Source: Alicyclobacillus mali NBRC 102425
GTDB taxonomy: Bacteria; Bacillota; Bacilli; Alicyclobacillales; Alicyclobacillaceae
Assembly: GCF_001570745.1 (NCBI RefSeq)
Contig: NZ_BCSG01000011.1
Coordinates: 1 to 64,000, forward strand
DNA: 64,000 nucleotides
Direction: 5' to 3'
The first letter of the stretch is position 1, and the number at the start of each line of letters is the position of its first letter. The notes under the pieces are model-generated. The model worked only from the letters and a program-made list of their open reading frames with translations. It did not search any database and was not told where the DNA came from. Of this stretch, positions 7,777 to 16,874 are shown in pieces. Both the position numbers and the translations under genes were made by a program.

Positions 7777-8016
7777 TCACGGCGAAACCGATTCGTCCGC
7801 CAGTTCCTGACCGAGCTTTTCCAGTTGAAACTCTGCCTTGTCGAGTTGCTCCCGGCAAAACTTCACGAGCCGCATGGACTCCTCGTACGCCCGGATGGAC
7901 GCGTCCAGCGGCAGATCTCCCGCCTCGAGCTGGCGCACGATTTCCTCGAGCCGCCGCATGGCTTGTTCAAAGGTCCAATCGGAGCTGTTCCGCCCGGCTG
8001 CCTGCGTCTCCTCCAC
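7777..8016 (-). CDS. xseB: Exodeoxyribonuclease VII small subunit
   Basis: The 79-residue protein has the XseB signature TFEQAMRRLEEIVRQLEAG and is almost entirely helical. It binds XseA to form the single-strand-specific exonuclease VII used in mismatch and damage processing. The GTG start at 8016 lies inside the end of xseA (50-bp overlap) and has GGAGGTG 7 nt upstream. The overlap suggests coupled synthesis of the two subunits. Confidence 0.95.
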   Translation of the reverse strand: MEETQAAGRNSSDWTFEQAMRRLEEIVRQLEAGDLPLDASIRAYEESMRLVKFCREQLDKAEFQLEKLGQELADESVSP

Positions 8017-9376
8017 GCCCTTTCACCTCCGCTTCCACGGTGCCGTCGTGCATGCGGATCCCGATGCGCCTGCCCGGGACGAGCGACTGCGCCGAGGTGA
8101 TGACGGAATTTCCATCCGCGTCAAGAATCACCCCGTATCCGCGCCGCAAGACCGCCAACGGATTGAGCGCCTCAAGCTTGCCGATCACGCCTTCCAGTTT
8201 GCGACCCTGCACGAGCAACTGGCGCTCCGTGAGCGACCGCAGCTGGTGTTCGAGGCGCATCAGATCTCGTCTGCGCCCTTGAATCGTCCCGCTGAGTTCC
8301 ACACGCTGAAGCCTTCGCTCGAGATCCGCCAGGGCACGACGGCGCAAGCCGACAGGGCGGCGCTGAGCCTCGCGCACCCGCGTCTCCAGGTAGTCGACCA
8401 GCTGCCGTCTCATCGCGACCATCCTCGCTGGTTCGCGCAACACAGGCCTGCCCGCCAAATCCCGCAGCCGCTCGCGCCCCCACGCCACCTTGACCAACAC
8501 AGCCTTCCGCGCGCGAGCCGACGCCTGTTCCAAGTAGGCGCGCAGCTCTGCCTGGTGGGGACAGACCATCTCGGCCGCGGCGGTTGGCGTCGCGGCGCGC
8601 ACATCCGCCGCGAAATCGCACAGGGTCACGTCGGTCTCGTGACCGACGGCCGACACGACAGGCACGGGCGATCTCGCCACGGCCCGCACCACCATCTCCT
8701 CGTTGAAGGGCCAAAGCTCCTCAAGCGAGCCTCCGCCTCTGCCGACGATGATGACGTCCACCTTCGGTTCGAGCGCGTACAATACCTCGAGCGCGCGCAC
8801 AATCGTCGGCGCCGCGTCTGGCCCCTGCACCTGCGCCGGCGCCAGGATGACCCGCGCCAGCGGATACCGTCGTTCGATGGTCGTGCAAATGTCCCGAATG
8901 ACCGCCCCCGTCGGACTCGTGACGACACCCACGCGCAACGGAAAGCGGGGGAGCGGCCGCTTCCGCTCCGGAGCAAACAGCCCTTCCTCGGCGAGTTTGT
9001 TGCGCAGCTGCTCGTAACGGATATACAGGGCTCCCAGTCCGTCAGGCTCGAGATCCTCGACATACAACTGATATTGACCGTCTCGCTCGAACACGCCGAC
9101 TGACCCGAAGGCAATCACCCGCATGCCGTCCTCTGGCTGAAACTGCAGCCGCCGATTTCGACTGCTGAACATGACCGCGCGGACTCGGCTGGCTTCGTCC
9201 TTCAGTGTGAAGTACATGTGGCCGCTCGGATGGTGTTTGAAGTTTGAAATCTCGCCGACGACACGGCACTGAATCAGCCGCGGATCCGACTCCAAACGCT
9301 CCTTGATGCGCCGATTGAGTTCGGTGACGGTCAGCACGGCCTCCGCCTCGGCCGCCGCGCGCGTCAGCGCGTTCAT
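7967..9376 (-). CDS. xseA: Exodeoxyribonuclease VII large subunit
   Basis: The 469-residue catalytic subunit has an N-terminal OB fold (VTELNRRIKERLESDP, then VVGEISNFKHHPSGHMYFTLKDE). The central nuclease domain includes VITSPTGAVIRD and VGRGGGSLEELWPFN, and a coiled coil precedes the C-terminus. ATG 9376 overlaps the folD stop codon (ATGA). Upstream extension of the frame to 9748 is antisense to folD and lacks homology. Gene order folD-xseA-xseB-ispA is standard for the phylum. Confidence 0.96.
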   Translation of the reverse strand: MNALTRAAAEAEAVLTVTELNRRIKERLESDPRLIQCRVVGEISNFKHHPSGHMYFTLKDEASRVRAVMFSSRNRRLQFQPEDGMRVIAFGSVGVFERDGQYQLYVEDLEPDGLGALYIRYEQLRNKLAEEGLFAPERKRPLPRFPLRVGVVTSPTGAVIRDICTTIERRYPLARVILAPAQVQGPDAAPTIVRALEVLYALEPKVDVIIVGRGGGSLEELWPFNEEMVVRAVARSPVPVVSAVGHETDVTLCDFAADVRAATPTAAAEMVCPHQAELRAYLEQASARARKAVLVKVAWGRERLRDLAGRPVLREPARMVAMRRQLVDYLETRVREAQRRPVGLRRRALADLERRLQRVELSGTIQGRRRDLMRLEHQLRSLTERQLLVQGRKLEGVIGKLEALNPLAVLRRGYGVILDADGNSVITSAQSLVPGRRIGIRMHDGTVEAEVKGRGGDAGSRAEQLRLDL

Positions 9377-10227
9377 CCTCGTTCGCCCCCTCGCCGAATG
9401 GCGCACAGATCGACAGCATTTTGGGCCACCATCGCGACCGTCATGGGACCCACGCCTCCCGGAACCGGCGTGAACCACGCGGCTCGCTGCACAACGCCGG
9501 GATCGACATCTCCTCGAGGGCCGTCCGGCGTGTAGGTCAGCCCCACGTCGATCACGACCGCACCATGGCGGACCTCCTCTGGCCGAACCAGTCCCGGTAC
9601 GCCCGCCGCGCTCACCACGATGTCTGCCTGCCGAGTCCAACCTCCGATGGACGACGTCTGTCGATGACATTGTATCACGGTCGCACCACGCGCCATGAAG
9701 TACTGCGCGATGGGCCAGCCCACCAAGGCGCTTCTTCCGACGACACATACCACCTTGCCGCGGACCGGAACGTCGTATTGGTCCAAAAGCTCACCCACGC
9801 CTCGCGCCGTACACGGCCAAATGCGAGGACGCCCGTACGCCACCAAGCCCAGGTTGTCTGGGTGAAGCCCGTCTACATCCTTATCCGGACGGATGTACCG
9901 CATCATTTCGACGTCGTCCCAGCCCGCCGGAAGTGGAAGTTGAACCAGAATCGCATCCACGTCGTCCTGTTCGTTCAGACGCCCAATCGCCAATTCGAGG
10001 GATTTCACCCCATCACTTGGGTGAAAGGTGCGGATCTCGGCAGCAAGCCCCGCCCCTTCCGCAAAACGAGCCTTTCGCCGCACGTGCCCGAGCGACACCT
10101 CGTCCGCCTCGGAAACCAACATCACTAGTTTGGGCACGACACCTCGCAAGGCGAGCGCTTCAACGCGACGCCGCAAGGATTCTTGCACGCGCTTCGCAGC
10201 TCGCCTTCCGTCCAACTGCTGCGCCAT
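9373..10227 (-). CDS. folD: Bifunctional methylenetetrahydrofolate dehydrogenase/cyclohydrolase FolD, variant active site
   Basis: The 284-residue enzyme interconverts methylene-, methenyl- and formyl-tetrahydrofolate with NADP. Landmarks present are ILVQLPLP, DKDVDGLHPDNLG, VVGRSALVGWP and GGVGPMT. The usual SxxYVxxK catalytic stretch reads SLGHVRRK (residues 45-52). The Lys is kept, but the conserved Tyr is His. PCTPxG appears as PCTARG, and the usual Asn after VGRS is Ala. It is therefore a divergent FolD; activity is expected but unproven. ATG 10227 has GGAGTGAAG upstream. It is the first gene of folD-xseA-xseB-ispA. Confidence 0.9.
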   Translation of the reverse strand: MAQQLDGRRAAKRVQESLRRRVEALALRGVVPKLVMLVSEADEVSLGHVRRKARFAEGAGLAAEIRTFHPSDGVKSLELAIGRLNEQDDVDAILVQLPLPAGWDDVEMMRYIRPDKDVDGLHPDNLGLVAYGRPRIWPCTARGVGELLDQYDVPVRGKVVCVVGRSALVGWPIAQYFMARGATVIQCHRQTSSIGGWTRQADIVVSAAGVPGLVRPEEVRHGAVVIDVGLTYTPDGPRGDVDPGVVQRAAWFTPVPGGVGPMTVAMVAQNAVDLCAIRRGGERG

Positions 10228-10307
10228 CTTCACTCCACGCCTCCAACTGGAAGGCAGAAAGCGACAGGCTGTCCGCTCCACGGAGCCGAACAGCCTGTCC
10301 GCCATCC

Positions 10308-11321
10308 TCAATGCCCGAGGTTCGTCATGCTCGTGCTGTGACCCGGGAACAGTTTCGCCTTCGGGTCGATGTAGGTCTTCGCGTTGTTGACCGCCGTGGG
10401 CGCTTCACCGAAGCCCGTCGCGATGAGCTTCAGTTTGCCCGGATACGTGACGATATCCCCAGCCGCGTACACCCCGGGAATGTTCGTCTCCATCTTCGAA
10501 TTTACCACAATATCGTTCTTCTCAATCTCAAGTCCCCATTCCTTGATGGGTCCAAGCGAAGCGTGAAATCCGAGACCGCTCACAATTGCGTCGACCTCGA
10601 GCTCTTCCTGCTGCTTCGTCTGGTTGTTGACGATCACGGCCTTTTCGACCCAGTTTCCACCCTGCACATCGACCAATTCGTAGAAGGTCTTCACGTGCAC
10701 GCGAGACTCGAACAGCTTGCGCACACTGTCCTCGTGCGCCCGGAAGCCGTCGCGGCGGTGGATGAGCGTGACCGACTCCGCGACCTCCTCGAGCATCAGT
10801 GCGTAGTCAACCGCCGTATCACCGCCGCCGACGACCAACACGCGCTTACCGCGGTAGTGATCGATCTTGTCGATATAATAAGCCACACCCCGGTCCTCGA
10901 AGTGCTTGGCGGATTCTGCCGGAAGCGGTCTCGGCGTGAAGGCACCGATACCAGCGCAGATGATGACCGCCTTACCCACGTGCACCGACTGATTGGTATG
11001 AAGTTCAAACAGGCCATCCTCGCGCTTGACCAACCGCTGCACGGACTCGTTCAAATGGACACCTGGCTTGAACGCCATCGCCTGTTCCACGAGCTGATCC
11101 ACGAGCTCTCGCGCGCGAATTTTCGGAAATCCAGCGACGTCGTAAATATACTTTTCGGGGTAGAGCATGGAAAGTTGTCCTCCCAATTGAGGAAGACTAT
11201 CAATTATTTTACATGAGCAGTTGCGCATCCCCGCATAGAACGCCGCGAAAAGACCGGTCGGGCCGCCCCCGATGATCAGCATATCTGTGACATTCTCTTG
11301 GACCTGCACGTTCTCCGACAA
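10308..11321 (-). CDS. Ferredoxin/flavodoxin-NADP reductase, thioredoxin-reductase-like (YumC type)
   Basis: This 337-residue flavoprotein has an FAD-binding [14 protein letters not shown] near the N-terminus, [15 protein letters not shown], an NADPH-binding [13 protein letters not shown], and the second FAD motif [10 protein letters not shown]. The redox CxxC of thioredoxin reductases is absent, which places it with YumC-type ferredoxin-NADP reductases that feed electrons to ferredoxin or flavodoxin. Start is TTG 11321 with GGAGG 7 nt upstream; in-frame sequence further upstream has no homology. It is monocistronic, 80 bp before folD, with its own promoter. Confidence 0.92.
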   Translation of the reverse strand: MSENVQVQENVTDMLIIGGGPTGLFAAFYAGMRNCSCKIIDSLPQLGGQLSMLYPEKYIYDVAGFPKIRARELVDQLVEQAMAFKPGVHLNESVQRLVKREDGLFELHTNQSVHVGKAVIICAGIGAFTPRPLPAESAKHFEDRGVAYYIDKIDHYRGKRVLVVGGGDTAVDYALMLEEVAESVTLIHRRDGFRAHEDSVRKLFESRVHVKTFYELVDVQGGNWVEKAVIVNNQTKQQEELEVDAIVSGLGFHASLGPIKEWGLEIEKNDIVVNSKMETNIPGVYAAGDIVTYPGKLKLIATGFGEAPTAVNNAKTYIDPKAKLFPGHSTSMTNLGH

Positions 11322-11357
11322 CGCAGAACCTCCTTCATTTACGACACTACGGGCCCC

Positions 11358-11366
11358 ATTATAGCA
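11358..11366 (-). promoter_or_regulatory. Extended -10 promoter of the ferredoxin-NADP reductase gene
   Basis: Minus-strand TGCTATAAT: perfect TATAAT at 11358-11363 plus the TGn extension. The -35 region is weak. The predicted leader is about 30 nt and includes the GGAGG site. Confidence 0.55.
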
Positions 11367-11402
11367 AGATAGGTCCGAAAAGACTATCAATGCCCATGTG
11401 CT

Positions 11403-11426
11403 TTGTCGACAATTTTCTGTTCGACA
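11403..11426. promoter_or_regulatory. 0A-box-like pair upstream of the reductase promoter
   Basis: A perfect minus-strand TGTCGAA at 11420-11426 lies 9 bp from the 10-bp palindrome TTGTCGACAA (11403-11412). Both are about 40-60 bp upstream of the -10 element. They resemble Spo0A sites but could serve another regulator. Confidence 0.3.
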
Positions 11427-11439
11427 TTTTGCAGTTGCA

Positions 11440-12429
11440 TCAGCGGGCGCATTCTCGCCAATAGCCGATGGTCGCCACGCCGAGGGCGTTATCCCTCGCA
11501 AACTCCGCGGGCGCAAAGGCCACCGCGATGCCCGGCACACGGCGCTCAAGGCGAGCGCGAACGGAAGATTGAATGAACTGATTTGAAGCAACACCACCCG
11601 CAATGAGGACGTGCCGTACCGCCTGCTCGCGCCGCACGGCGTACTCCACGGCCTTCGCGACCGAGCGCGCGACACACGCCTCCACCGCCCGCGCCACTTC
11701 GTGGGCTGGCGCGCCCGCCTCCACAGCGCGCAGTGCGGCGGTGAGCGGGCCTGAAAAGCTCATGCTGGCGCCGCGAACAGGCGCCTTCAGCACCAATTCT
11801 CCGACGGATGTTCCACAATGTGAAGCGAGCTGCTCAAGATGCGGCCCTGCTGGGAATGGGAGTCCGAGCGCGACGCCGACGCGATCGACAAACTGCCCCG
11901 GGTGAAGGTCCAGCGACTCGCCGAGGCGCGCAATGGAGTACCCGAACACCGTTCGGCGGGCCATCACGACGTCGCACGTGCCGCCGGACATATGAACGGC
12001 GACAAACGGCAAAGCGGGCATGGGCACGAAATACTCCGCCGCTGCGAGATGGCCTTCCTGATGCGACGTGCGGGTGAGCGGGATGCCCAGGCTCTGCGCG
12101 AGCGACGCCGCAACAGCGAGCCCGCTTTGAAAGACGGGCATGTAAGAAGATGCCCACGGCCTTGGCCGCACAGACACGGCGACGCGCCGCCATGCGGGGC
12201 GCACACCTTGCGCAACCAACCTGTCCGCGAGCTGCGCCATCACCGCGGGAAAGTTCTGCACATGTTGAAACGCGGCCTCGCTCTGGCGCAGGCCGCGTTC
12301 TCCGCTCGGCACGCGAAGCGGTCTGCGCGCCTCGCCCACCAGGCGCCCATCCCCCGCGTCCACCGCGCAGACGGAAGTCGTATAGTTGCTGGTATCTATA
12401 CCCAGGACGAGAGGGGTTTCACGCGCCAT
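11440..12429 (-). CDS. TsaD/Kae1-like glycoprotease paralogue
   Basis: This 329-residue ASKHA-fold protein resembles TsaD, the catalytic subunit for threonylcarbamoyl-adenosine on tRNA. The metal motif HxxxH is present as HQEGH (His123, His127), with nucleotide segments [12 protein letters not shown] and LIAGGVASN. The N-terminus [11 protein letters not shown] and the block [17 protein letters not shown] fit the shorter M22 paralogues found beside nusB in some Bacillota rather than canonical TsaD. Its role is not established. ATG 12429 has GGGAGG upstream and overlaps the end of nusB by 11 bp. Confidence 0.8.
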   Translation of the reverse strand: MARETPLVLGIDTSNYTTSVCAVDAGDGRLVGEARRPLRVPSGERGLRQSEAAFQHVQNFPAVMAQLADRLVAQGVRPAWRRVAVSVRPRPWASSYMPVFQSGLAVAASLAQSLGIPLTRTSHQEGHLAAAEYFVPMPALPFVAVHMSGGTCDVVMARRTVFGYSIARLGESLDLHPGQFVDRVGVALGLPFPAGPHLEQLASHCGTSVGELVLKAPVRGASMSFSGPLTAALRAVEAGAPAHEVARAVEACVARSVAKAVEYAVRREQAVRHVLIAGGVASNQFIQSSVRARLERRVPGIAVAFAPAEFARDNALGVATIGYWRECAR

Positions 12430-12916
12430 CTTCCACGCCCTCCCGCCAGCCACCGGCCTCATCTCTCGGCGCCTCGCGCTTGGCTTCGAGAATGACTTCG
12501 GCGCGCTGCTGTGTCACAGCAGGCAATAGCTTCGCCAGCACGCCATTCACAAATCGGCCCGATTGTTCGGTAGCAAACGTCTTGGCAATTTGAACAGCCT
12601 CGTCAATTGCGCTGGCGATGGGGAGTTCCGGTTCGTAGAGCAGCTCGTAAGTGGCGAGACGCAGCACGTTTCGCTCCACGCGCCCGATGCGCTCGGGCGA
12701 CCACCGCTCCATGTGACGGGCGAGCAATTCGTCAATCTCGCCCAGATTGCGGCGGGTGCCATCCACGAGGGTCTCCAAGTAGGCCCCGTCTCCCGCGGCG
12801 TCCAGGCCGCGCTCGGCCAGGACCGACGCAATCGCCTCGGCAGAGCCGAGATCGGGTTGAACGTCGAGCACGCACAGAGCTTGGAGCGCGCACTCTCTCG
12901 CTTCATGTCGGGTCAA
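12419..12916 (-). CDS. nusB: Transcription antitermination factor NusB
   Basis: The 165-residue all-helical protein binds boxA RNA with NusE (S10) to promote rRNA antitermination. Visible hallmarks are the N-terminal RHEARECALQALCVLD and the later LPIASAIDEAVQIAKTF and FVNGVLAKL segments. The C-terminus carries an extra charged tail ([19 protein letters not shown]). Start is TTG 12916 with GGAGTGA correctly spaced. It follows the asp23-amaP-DUF2273 genes, a common order in the phylum (accBC, yloU/asp23, nusB). Confidence 0.95.
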   Translation of the reverse strand: MTRHEARECALQALCVLDVQPDLGSAEAIASVLAERGLDAAGDGAYLETLVDGTRRNLGEIDELLARHMERWSPERIGRVERNVLRLATYELLYEPELPIASAIDEAVQIAKTFATEQSGRFVNGVLAKLLPAVTQQRAEVILEAKREAPRDEAGGWREGVEDGA

Positions 12917-12922
12917 TCGACT

Positions 12923-13153
12923 TCACTCCGTATATCGATCTGTCAACAGGCGTTCCAAGATGCGCCGCCAGGACTGTTGTTCCTCCCACGCGCGCCCTCC
13001 CGCGTACCCGACGCCGGCGAGAACGAACAGCAGCAGCACGCGCCAAAACCCAAAGATCATCCACAAAATCCAAAACAAAACTCCCGCGGCCAATCCATGA
13101 TATCGGCGCGGACGGCCGATGAACCACTGCCACGCTCGCTCCAGGCCGTTCAT
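12923..13153 (-). CDS. DUF2273 small membrane protein
   Basis: The 76-residue protein has two adjacent hydrophobic helices (YHGLAAGVLFWILWMIFGF and the stretch after it) and a charged C-terminus. DUF2273 proteins regularly accompany amaP and asp23 and probably help anchor the Asp23 complex at the membrane. ATG 13153 overlaps the amaP stop codon (ATGA). An upstream in-frame start at 13165 is possible but would sit inside amaP. Confidence 0.85.
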   Translation of the reverse strand: MNGLERAWQWFIGRPRRYHGLAAGVLFWILWMIFGFWRVLLLFVLAGVGYAGGRAWEEQQSWRRILERLLTDRYTE

Positions 13154-13704
13154 GCACCGTTCCACGCCTTCCCGGCATGCCCGCTGGGCGATAGTTCTGT
13201 CACATGCACGATCACGCGTTCGACCTGGACACCGGCGGTCCGTTCGACATACTCCTTCACGGCCGTCTGCGCCTCACGCGTCAGCGCCGCGATATCGATG
13301 TCCGGCAACACCTGCATCTTGCAGGCAATGAGAATTCCCTCGCGCCCCTGGCGCACACGCGAGTCGAACGACTCGGCTCCTTTGAGCTGGGAACCCCGCC
13401 GGTTCGCGAGTTGGCGCAACGTCTCGTAGGAGATGCGGATTTGGCCGTGATCGCCCGCCAGAAGCACGGACTCCGCGGGGACGCCCGAGCCACGGCGGCG
13501 AGAACGGTAAAAAAGGAAGCGAATCGACAACAGCGCGCAGACCACGCCCACCACCAGGCACACGTCGTTCCACGGCTGGACCGTGAGCTGACTCGCGGCC
13601 CACGTCACCGACATCACGCCTGCGCCGAGAAGAGCGAGAAGGACGCCGAGCACCAGACCCACGAGCGACAGCACGAACAAGAGGAATCGATCGCCGACGT
13701 TCAT
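13150..13704 (-). CDS. amaP: Alkaline shock response membrane anchor protein AmaP
   Basis: The 184-residue protein has two N-terminal membrane helices (about 6-30 and 45-67) and a cytoplasmic Asp23-like C-terminal domain (RISYETLRQLAN to VIVHVTEL). In Staphylococcus, AmaP tethers Asp23 filaments to the membrane and influences the cell-envelope stress response. ATG 13704 has AGGAGGG upstream and overlaps the asp23 stop codon. The frame extends upstream to 13938, but that part is out-of-frame asp23 sequence. Confidence 0.9.
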   Translation of the reverse strand: MNVGDRFLLFVLSLVGLVLGVLLALLGAGVMSVTWAASQLTVQPWNDVCLVVGVVCALLSIRFLFYRSRRRGSGVPAESVLLAGDHGQIRISYETLRQLANRRGSQLKGAESFDSRVRQGREGILIACKMQVLPDIDIAALTREAQTAVKEYVERTAGVQVERVIVHVTELSPSGHAGKAWNGA

Positions 13705-14153
13705 CCAATCCCTCCTGTCGAGCGCGCCTCCCCGTCCATAGCTGCACCGATCTGATCGGCATCCTGCGCGCGCTCCGCATCCGTCTGGAACGCCACCCCG
13801 ACCACATGTACGTGCACCGCATGGACGCGAAGGCCTGTCATCGTCTCCACGGAGGATTTGACGTGTTCCTGAATTTGATACCCGACCTCGGGGATGCTCA
13901 CGCCGAACCGGAGCTGAACCCAAACATCCACAGTGCAAGCGCGTGACGCCTCATCAAACTGAACCTTGACACCCCTCGCCAGATTCTTCCGACCCGTGAT
14001 GGACTCGGTGATCCCGCCGGCAAATGAACCACTCGTGCCCAGGACGCCATCCACCTCGTTCACGGCTGCACCCGCGATGATCTGAACGACCTCGTCCGAA
14101 ATGTGCACCGAACCGCGTTCTGTCAACTCGTATTCCATGTCCGCCATCTCCAT
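13701..14153 (-). CDS. Asp23/YloU family envelope stress protein
   Basis: The 150-residue Asp23-domain protein carries the family core HISDEVVQIIAGAAVNEVDGV, GRKNLARGVKVQFDE and VWVQLRFGVSIPEV. The family coats the inner face of the membrane with AmaP. Several Met codons occur at the start; ATG 14153 is 3 nt after AAGGAGGAAG, while ATG 14147 has better spacing. It heads the asp23-amaP-DUF2273-nusB run, about 60 bp after accC, so accBC read-through is possible. Confidence 0.9.
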   Translation of the reverse strand: MEMADMEYELTERGSVHISDEVVQIIAGAAVNEVDGVLGTSGSFAGGITESITGRKNLARGVKVQFDEASRACTVDVWVQLRFGVSIPEVGYQIQEHVKSSVETMTGLRVHAVHVHVVGVAFQTDAERAQDADQIGAAMDGEARSTGGIG

Positions 14154-14215
14154 CTTCCTCCTTCGCCTTCGTCAGGCTTCCTGTGAGAATGGAACGGAAT
14201 GTGAACGTTCTTCGT

Positions 14216-15559
14216 TTAGAGTATTGGATTTTCCTCCAAAAATCGAGTCGACACATCCCCTTTTCGAAAACGCTCGTTCTGCAGGAGCGCCATGTGAAAC
14301 GGAATGGTCGTCTGAATGCCCTCAATCTCGTACTCGCTTAGCGCGGACACCATACGCGCGATGGCCTGATCCCGGGTCGGCGCCCACACGATGAGCTTCG
14401 CCACCATGGAGTCGTAATAGGGCGGAATGGTATAGCCAGGATAGCAGGCGGAATCCACGCGCACCCCGGGGCCTGACGGCGCCAAGTATGAGCGGATGGT
14501 GCCCGGCGACGGCGCGAACTGGCGGTAAGGATCCTCCGCATTGATCCGGCATTCAATGGCGTGTCCGCGCAGCGCAACGTCCTCTTGTTTGACGGAGAGC
14601 GGCTCCCCGGCCGCCGCCAGGATCATCTCGCGGACGAGATCGACCCCCGTCACCCACTCGGTCACCGGGTGCTCGACCTGGATGCGCGTGTTCATCTCCA
14701 TGAAGTAGAAATCGCCGTCTGGCGTATAGATGAATTCGATTGTGCCGGCGCCGACATAATCCACCGCTCGCGCGGCTCGCACAGCCGCCTCGCCCATCTC
14801 CTGCCGCTTCTCCTCTGTCATGACGGGGCAGGGCGACTCCTCGACGAGCTTCTGCAGGCGGCGCTGCACGGAACAGTCGCGTTCCCCCAGGTGAATCACG
14901 TTGCCGTGCCGATCCGCCAGGACTTGAATTTCGACGTGGCGCATGCGTTCAATATATTTCTCAATGTAAATACCCGAATTCCCGAACGAAGCCTCCGCTT
15001 CCCTGCGCGCCTGATCGTATGCTTTCCGGAGTTCCGATTCGTCTCGCACCACCCGGATGCCTCGGCCCCCGCCGCCCGCGGTGGCCTTGATGATCAGCGG
15101 GTAGCCGATGGCGTTTGCAATGCCGAGCGCCTCTTCGAGCGACTCCACCAGTCCTTCGCTGCCTGGCACCGTCGGAACGCCGGCCTTGCGCATCGTCATC
15201 TTCGCCGTCGATTTGTCGCCCATCCGTTCGATGGCCCGCGGGCTCGGGCCGATGAACGTGATGCCGCACGCCTCACACGCCTCTGCAAAGTCGCTGTTCT
15301 CCGACAGGAATCCGTATCCCGGATGAACCGCGTCCACACCACACAGCGTAGCCACCGACATCACGCTGGGGATATTGAGGTAGCTCATCTTGGCGGGCGC
15401 CGGACCAATGCAATACGCTTCGTCCGCCATGCGCACATGCAGTGCATCGCGATCCGCCGTCGAATACACCGCGACCGTCTCGATCCCCAATTCGCGGCAG
15501 GCGCGGATCACGCGCACCGCGATCTCGCCGCGATTCGCGACCAACACGCGCTTAAACAT
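14216..15559 (-). CDS. accC: Acetyl-CoA carboxylase, biotin carboxylase subunit
   Basis: The 447-residue ATP-grasp enzyme carboxylates biotin on AccB, the first step of malonyl-CoA and fatty-acid synthesis. It starts [20 protein letters not shown], has the Gly-rich ATP loop [14 protein letters not shown], and the catalytic/metal segment [15 protein letters not shown]. It lies 42 bp after accB. Carboxyltransferase genes accA and accD are not in the window. Length matches the family. Confidence 0.97.
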   Translation of the reverse strand: MFKRVLVANRGEIAVRVIRACRELGIETVAVYSTADRDALHVRMADEAYCIGPAPAKMSYLNIPSVMSVATLCGVDAVHPGYGFLSENSDFAEACEACGITFIGPSPRAIERMGDKSTAKMTMRKAGVPTVPGSEGLVESLEEALGIANAIGYPLIIKATAGGGGRGIRVVRDESELRKAYDQARREAEASFGNSGIYIEKYIERMRHVEIQVLADRHGNVIHLGERDCSVQRRLQKLVEESPCPVMTEEKRQEMGEAAVRAARAVDYVGAGTIEFIYTPDGDFYFMEMNTRIQVEHPVTEWVTGVDLVREMILAAAGEPLSVKQEDVALRGHAIECRINAEDPYRQFAPSPGTIRSYLAPSGPGVRVDSACYPGYTIPPYYDSMVAKLIVWAPTRDQAIARMVSALSEYEIEGIQTTIPFHMALLQNERFRKGDVSTRFLEENPIL

Positions 15560-15601
15560 CCACGGCTCTCCTTCACCCAGTCAGTTTTCGGCCCCACGCC
15601 T

Positions 15602-16066
15602 TCAGGTGCGGCGCACCTTGAACAGCGGCTGACCGTACTCCACCAACTGCCCGTTTTCGGCCAAGATCTCCACAATCTCACCGGAAATCTCAGCTTCAAT
15701 CTCGTTCATCAACTTCATCGCTTCAATGATGCACACAACCGTCTTCGGCCCGACCTGCGAGCCGACGTCTACGAAGGGAGGGGCATCCGGGGCGGGCGCG
15801 CGATAAAACGTGCCCACCATTGGCGAAGTGATTACGTGCAGCGCCGGGTCCTCCACCGCAGGGGCTGAACTCCCCGATTGGGGCGCAGCCGATGATACAG
15901 GCGCGGCCTGCGCCACTGGCATCGCCACCTGCGGCACGGCATAAGACACGACCTCCGCCCGCTTGGCCAATCTCACCTTCCCGTCCTCAAACTCGAGTTC
16001 CAACTCGGTCAGCGAGCTATCGTCGAGCAAGCGAATCAGTTCTCGAATTTCTTCCATCGTCAGCAA
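15602..16066 (-). CDS. accB: Biotin carboxyl carrier protein of acetyl-CoA carboxylase
   Basis: The protein of about 154 residues carries the biotinyl-lysine motif EAMKLMN in a C-terminal lipoyl/biotinyl domain. An Ala/Pro/Ser-rich linker (about residues 55-80) joins it to the N-terminal helix TMEEIRELIRLLDDSSL. TTG 16066 is preferred because a GGAGAG site lies 10 nt upstream and the resulting N-terminus matches Bacillus AccB. ATG 16057 is the alternative but lacks a nearby ribosome site. It forms accBC with accC. Confidence 0.93.
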   Translation of the reverse strand: MLTMEEIRELIRLLDDSSLTELELEFEDGKVRLAKRAEVVSYAVPQVAMPVAQAAPVSSAAPQSGSSAPAVEDPALHVITSPMVGTFYRAPAPDAPPFVDVGSQVGPKTVVCIIEAMKLMNEIEAEISGEIVEILAENGQLVEYGQPLFKVRRT

Positions 16067-16121
16067 CCCATCGTCTCTCCCCGATCCGGATCTCCAAATC
16101 CATCTGAACAAGGTCTTCACG

Positions 16122-16130
16122 AGTATACCA
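16122..16130 (-). promoter_or_regulatory. Extended -10 promoter of accBC
   Basis: Minus-strand TGGTATACT: TATACT at 16122-16127 with a TGn extension. It lies about 55 bp upstream of the accB start. No strong -35 is seen, nor a FapR-type palindrome. The remaining sequence to 16289 is GC-rich with short palindromes but no clear U-tract terminator for spoIIIAH. Confidence 0.5.
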
Positions 16131-16289
16131 CAGGGACGCCTACCGTTCTAGGGAATGGAAGAACGTAGAAGGGACTGTCCCTCGTCGCCTGTACGGCGCA
16201 GGGGCAGCCCCTCCCGAGTCGGTAAATGAAACGCTGGGGGCGCTCCCTTCGCACGGCGCGTTGGGAACGCCTCCCCGCCCGATGCCGCT

Positions 16290-16850
16290 TCATGCATGCG
16301 GTTTGACTGAGATGTTGAAAATCGACGTGTCCAACTGCTGGCTGACGATGTTCATGATCTTCACCGCATCGGCTTTGGAGAGACGGTTTGTTTCCACATA
16401 CACGGTGAATGTCGTCTGGTTCTTGTCTGGAGCGATGACGGCGTTCTTGTAACCGTCTGCGATCACGGCCTGCGTCGCCTGCTGCAGGCTGTTGTACAGG
16501 GCTTCCTCTTCGCCCAGTTGCTTTTGAGCCTCGGCGATCTGCGACTGCGAGGCGTTGTTGTTCGCGATGATCGCCTGATCATTGCTGATCCGCTGGCTGA
16601 TCTCGTTGTTCACGGAAGCCTGCAGCGCGTTGTACCAATCATCCGCGCTGGACACATTCGACCCAGTGGTCGCCTGCGTCTGATTCGAGACCTGTGTCGC
16701 ATTGGTGGGACTCGTCGTCACCGTGGGTGTCGTCGAGTTCGACGGGTTCGTCGACGTGGTACTGGTCTGGTTGTTCATCGTGTAGTAGCCAATCAGCATC
16801 AGGCTCAGCACCATCATCGTGGACAACCACACCGTCTGCCGTTTCACCAT
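16290..16850 (-). CDS. spoIIIAH: Stage III sporulation protein SpoIIIAH
   Basis: The 186-residue protein has an N-terminal membrane helix (VWLSTMMVLSLMLIGYYT), a Thr/Asn/Ser-rich extracellular linker (about 28-65) and a C-terminal domain of the YscJ/FliF ring-building type, ending in the LSKADAVKIMNIVSQ region. In Bacillus it is the mother-cell half of the SpoIIQ-SpoIIIAH channel that spans the intermembrane space during engulfment. ATG 16850 is spaced correctly from AGGAGG; the ATG at 16859 would abut the site. SpoIIQ is not in the window. Confidence 0.93.
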   Translation of the reverse strand: MVKRQTVWLSTMMVLSLMLIGYYTMNNQTSTTSTNPSNSTTPTVTTSPTNATQVSNQTQATTGSNVSSADDWYNALQASVNNEISQRISNDQAIIANNNASQSQIAEAQKQLGEEEALYNSLQQATQAVIADGYKNAVIAPDKNQTTFTVYVETNRLSKADAVKIMNIVSQQLDTSIFNISVKPHA

Positions 16851-16874
16851 CGCATGCATCCTCCTAATCTCCGT

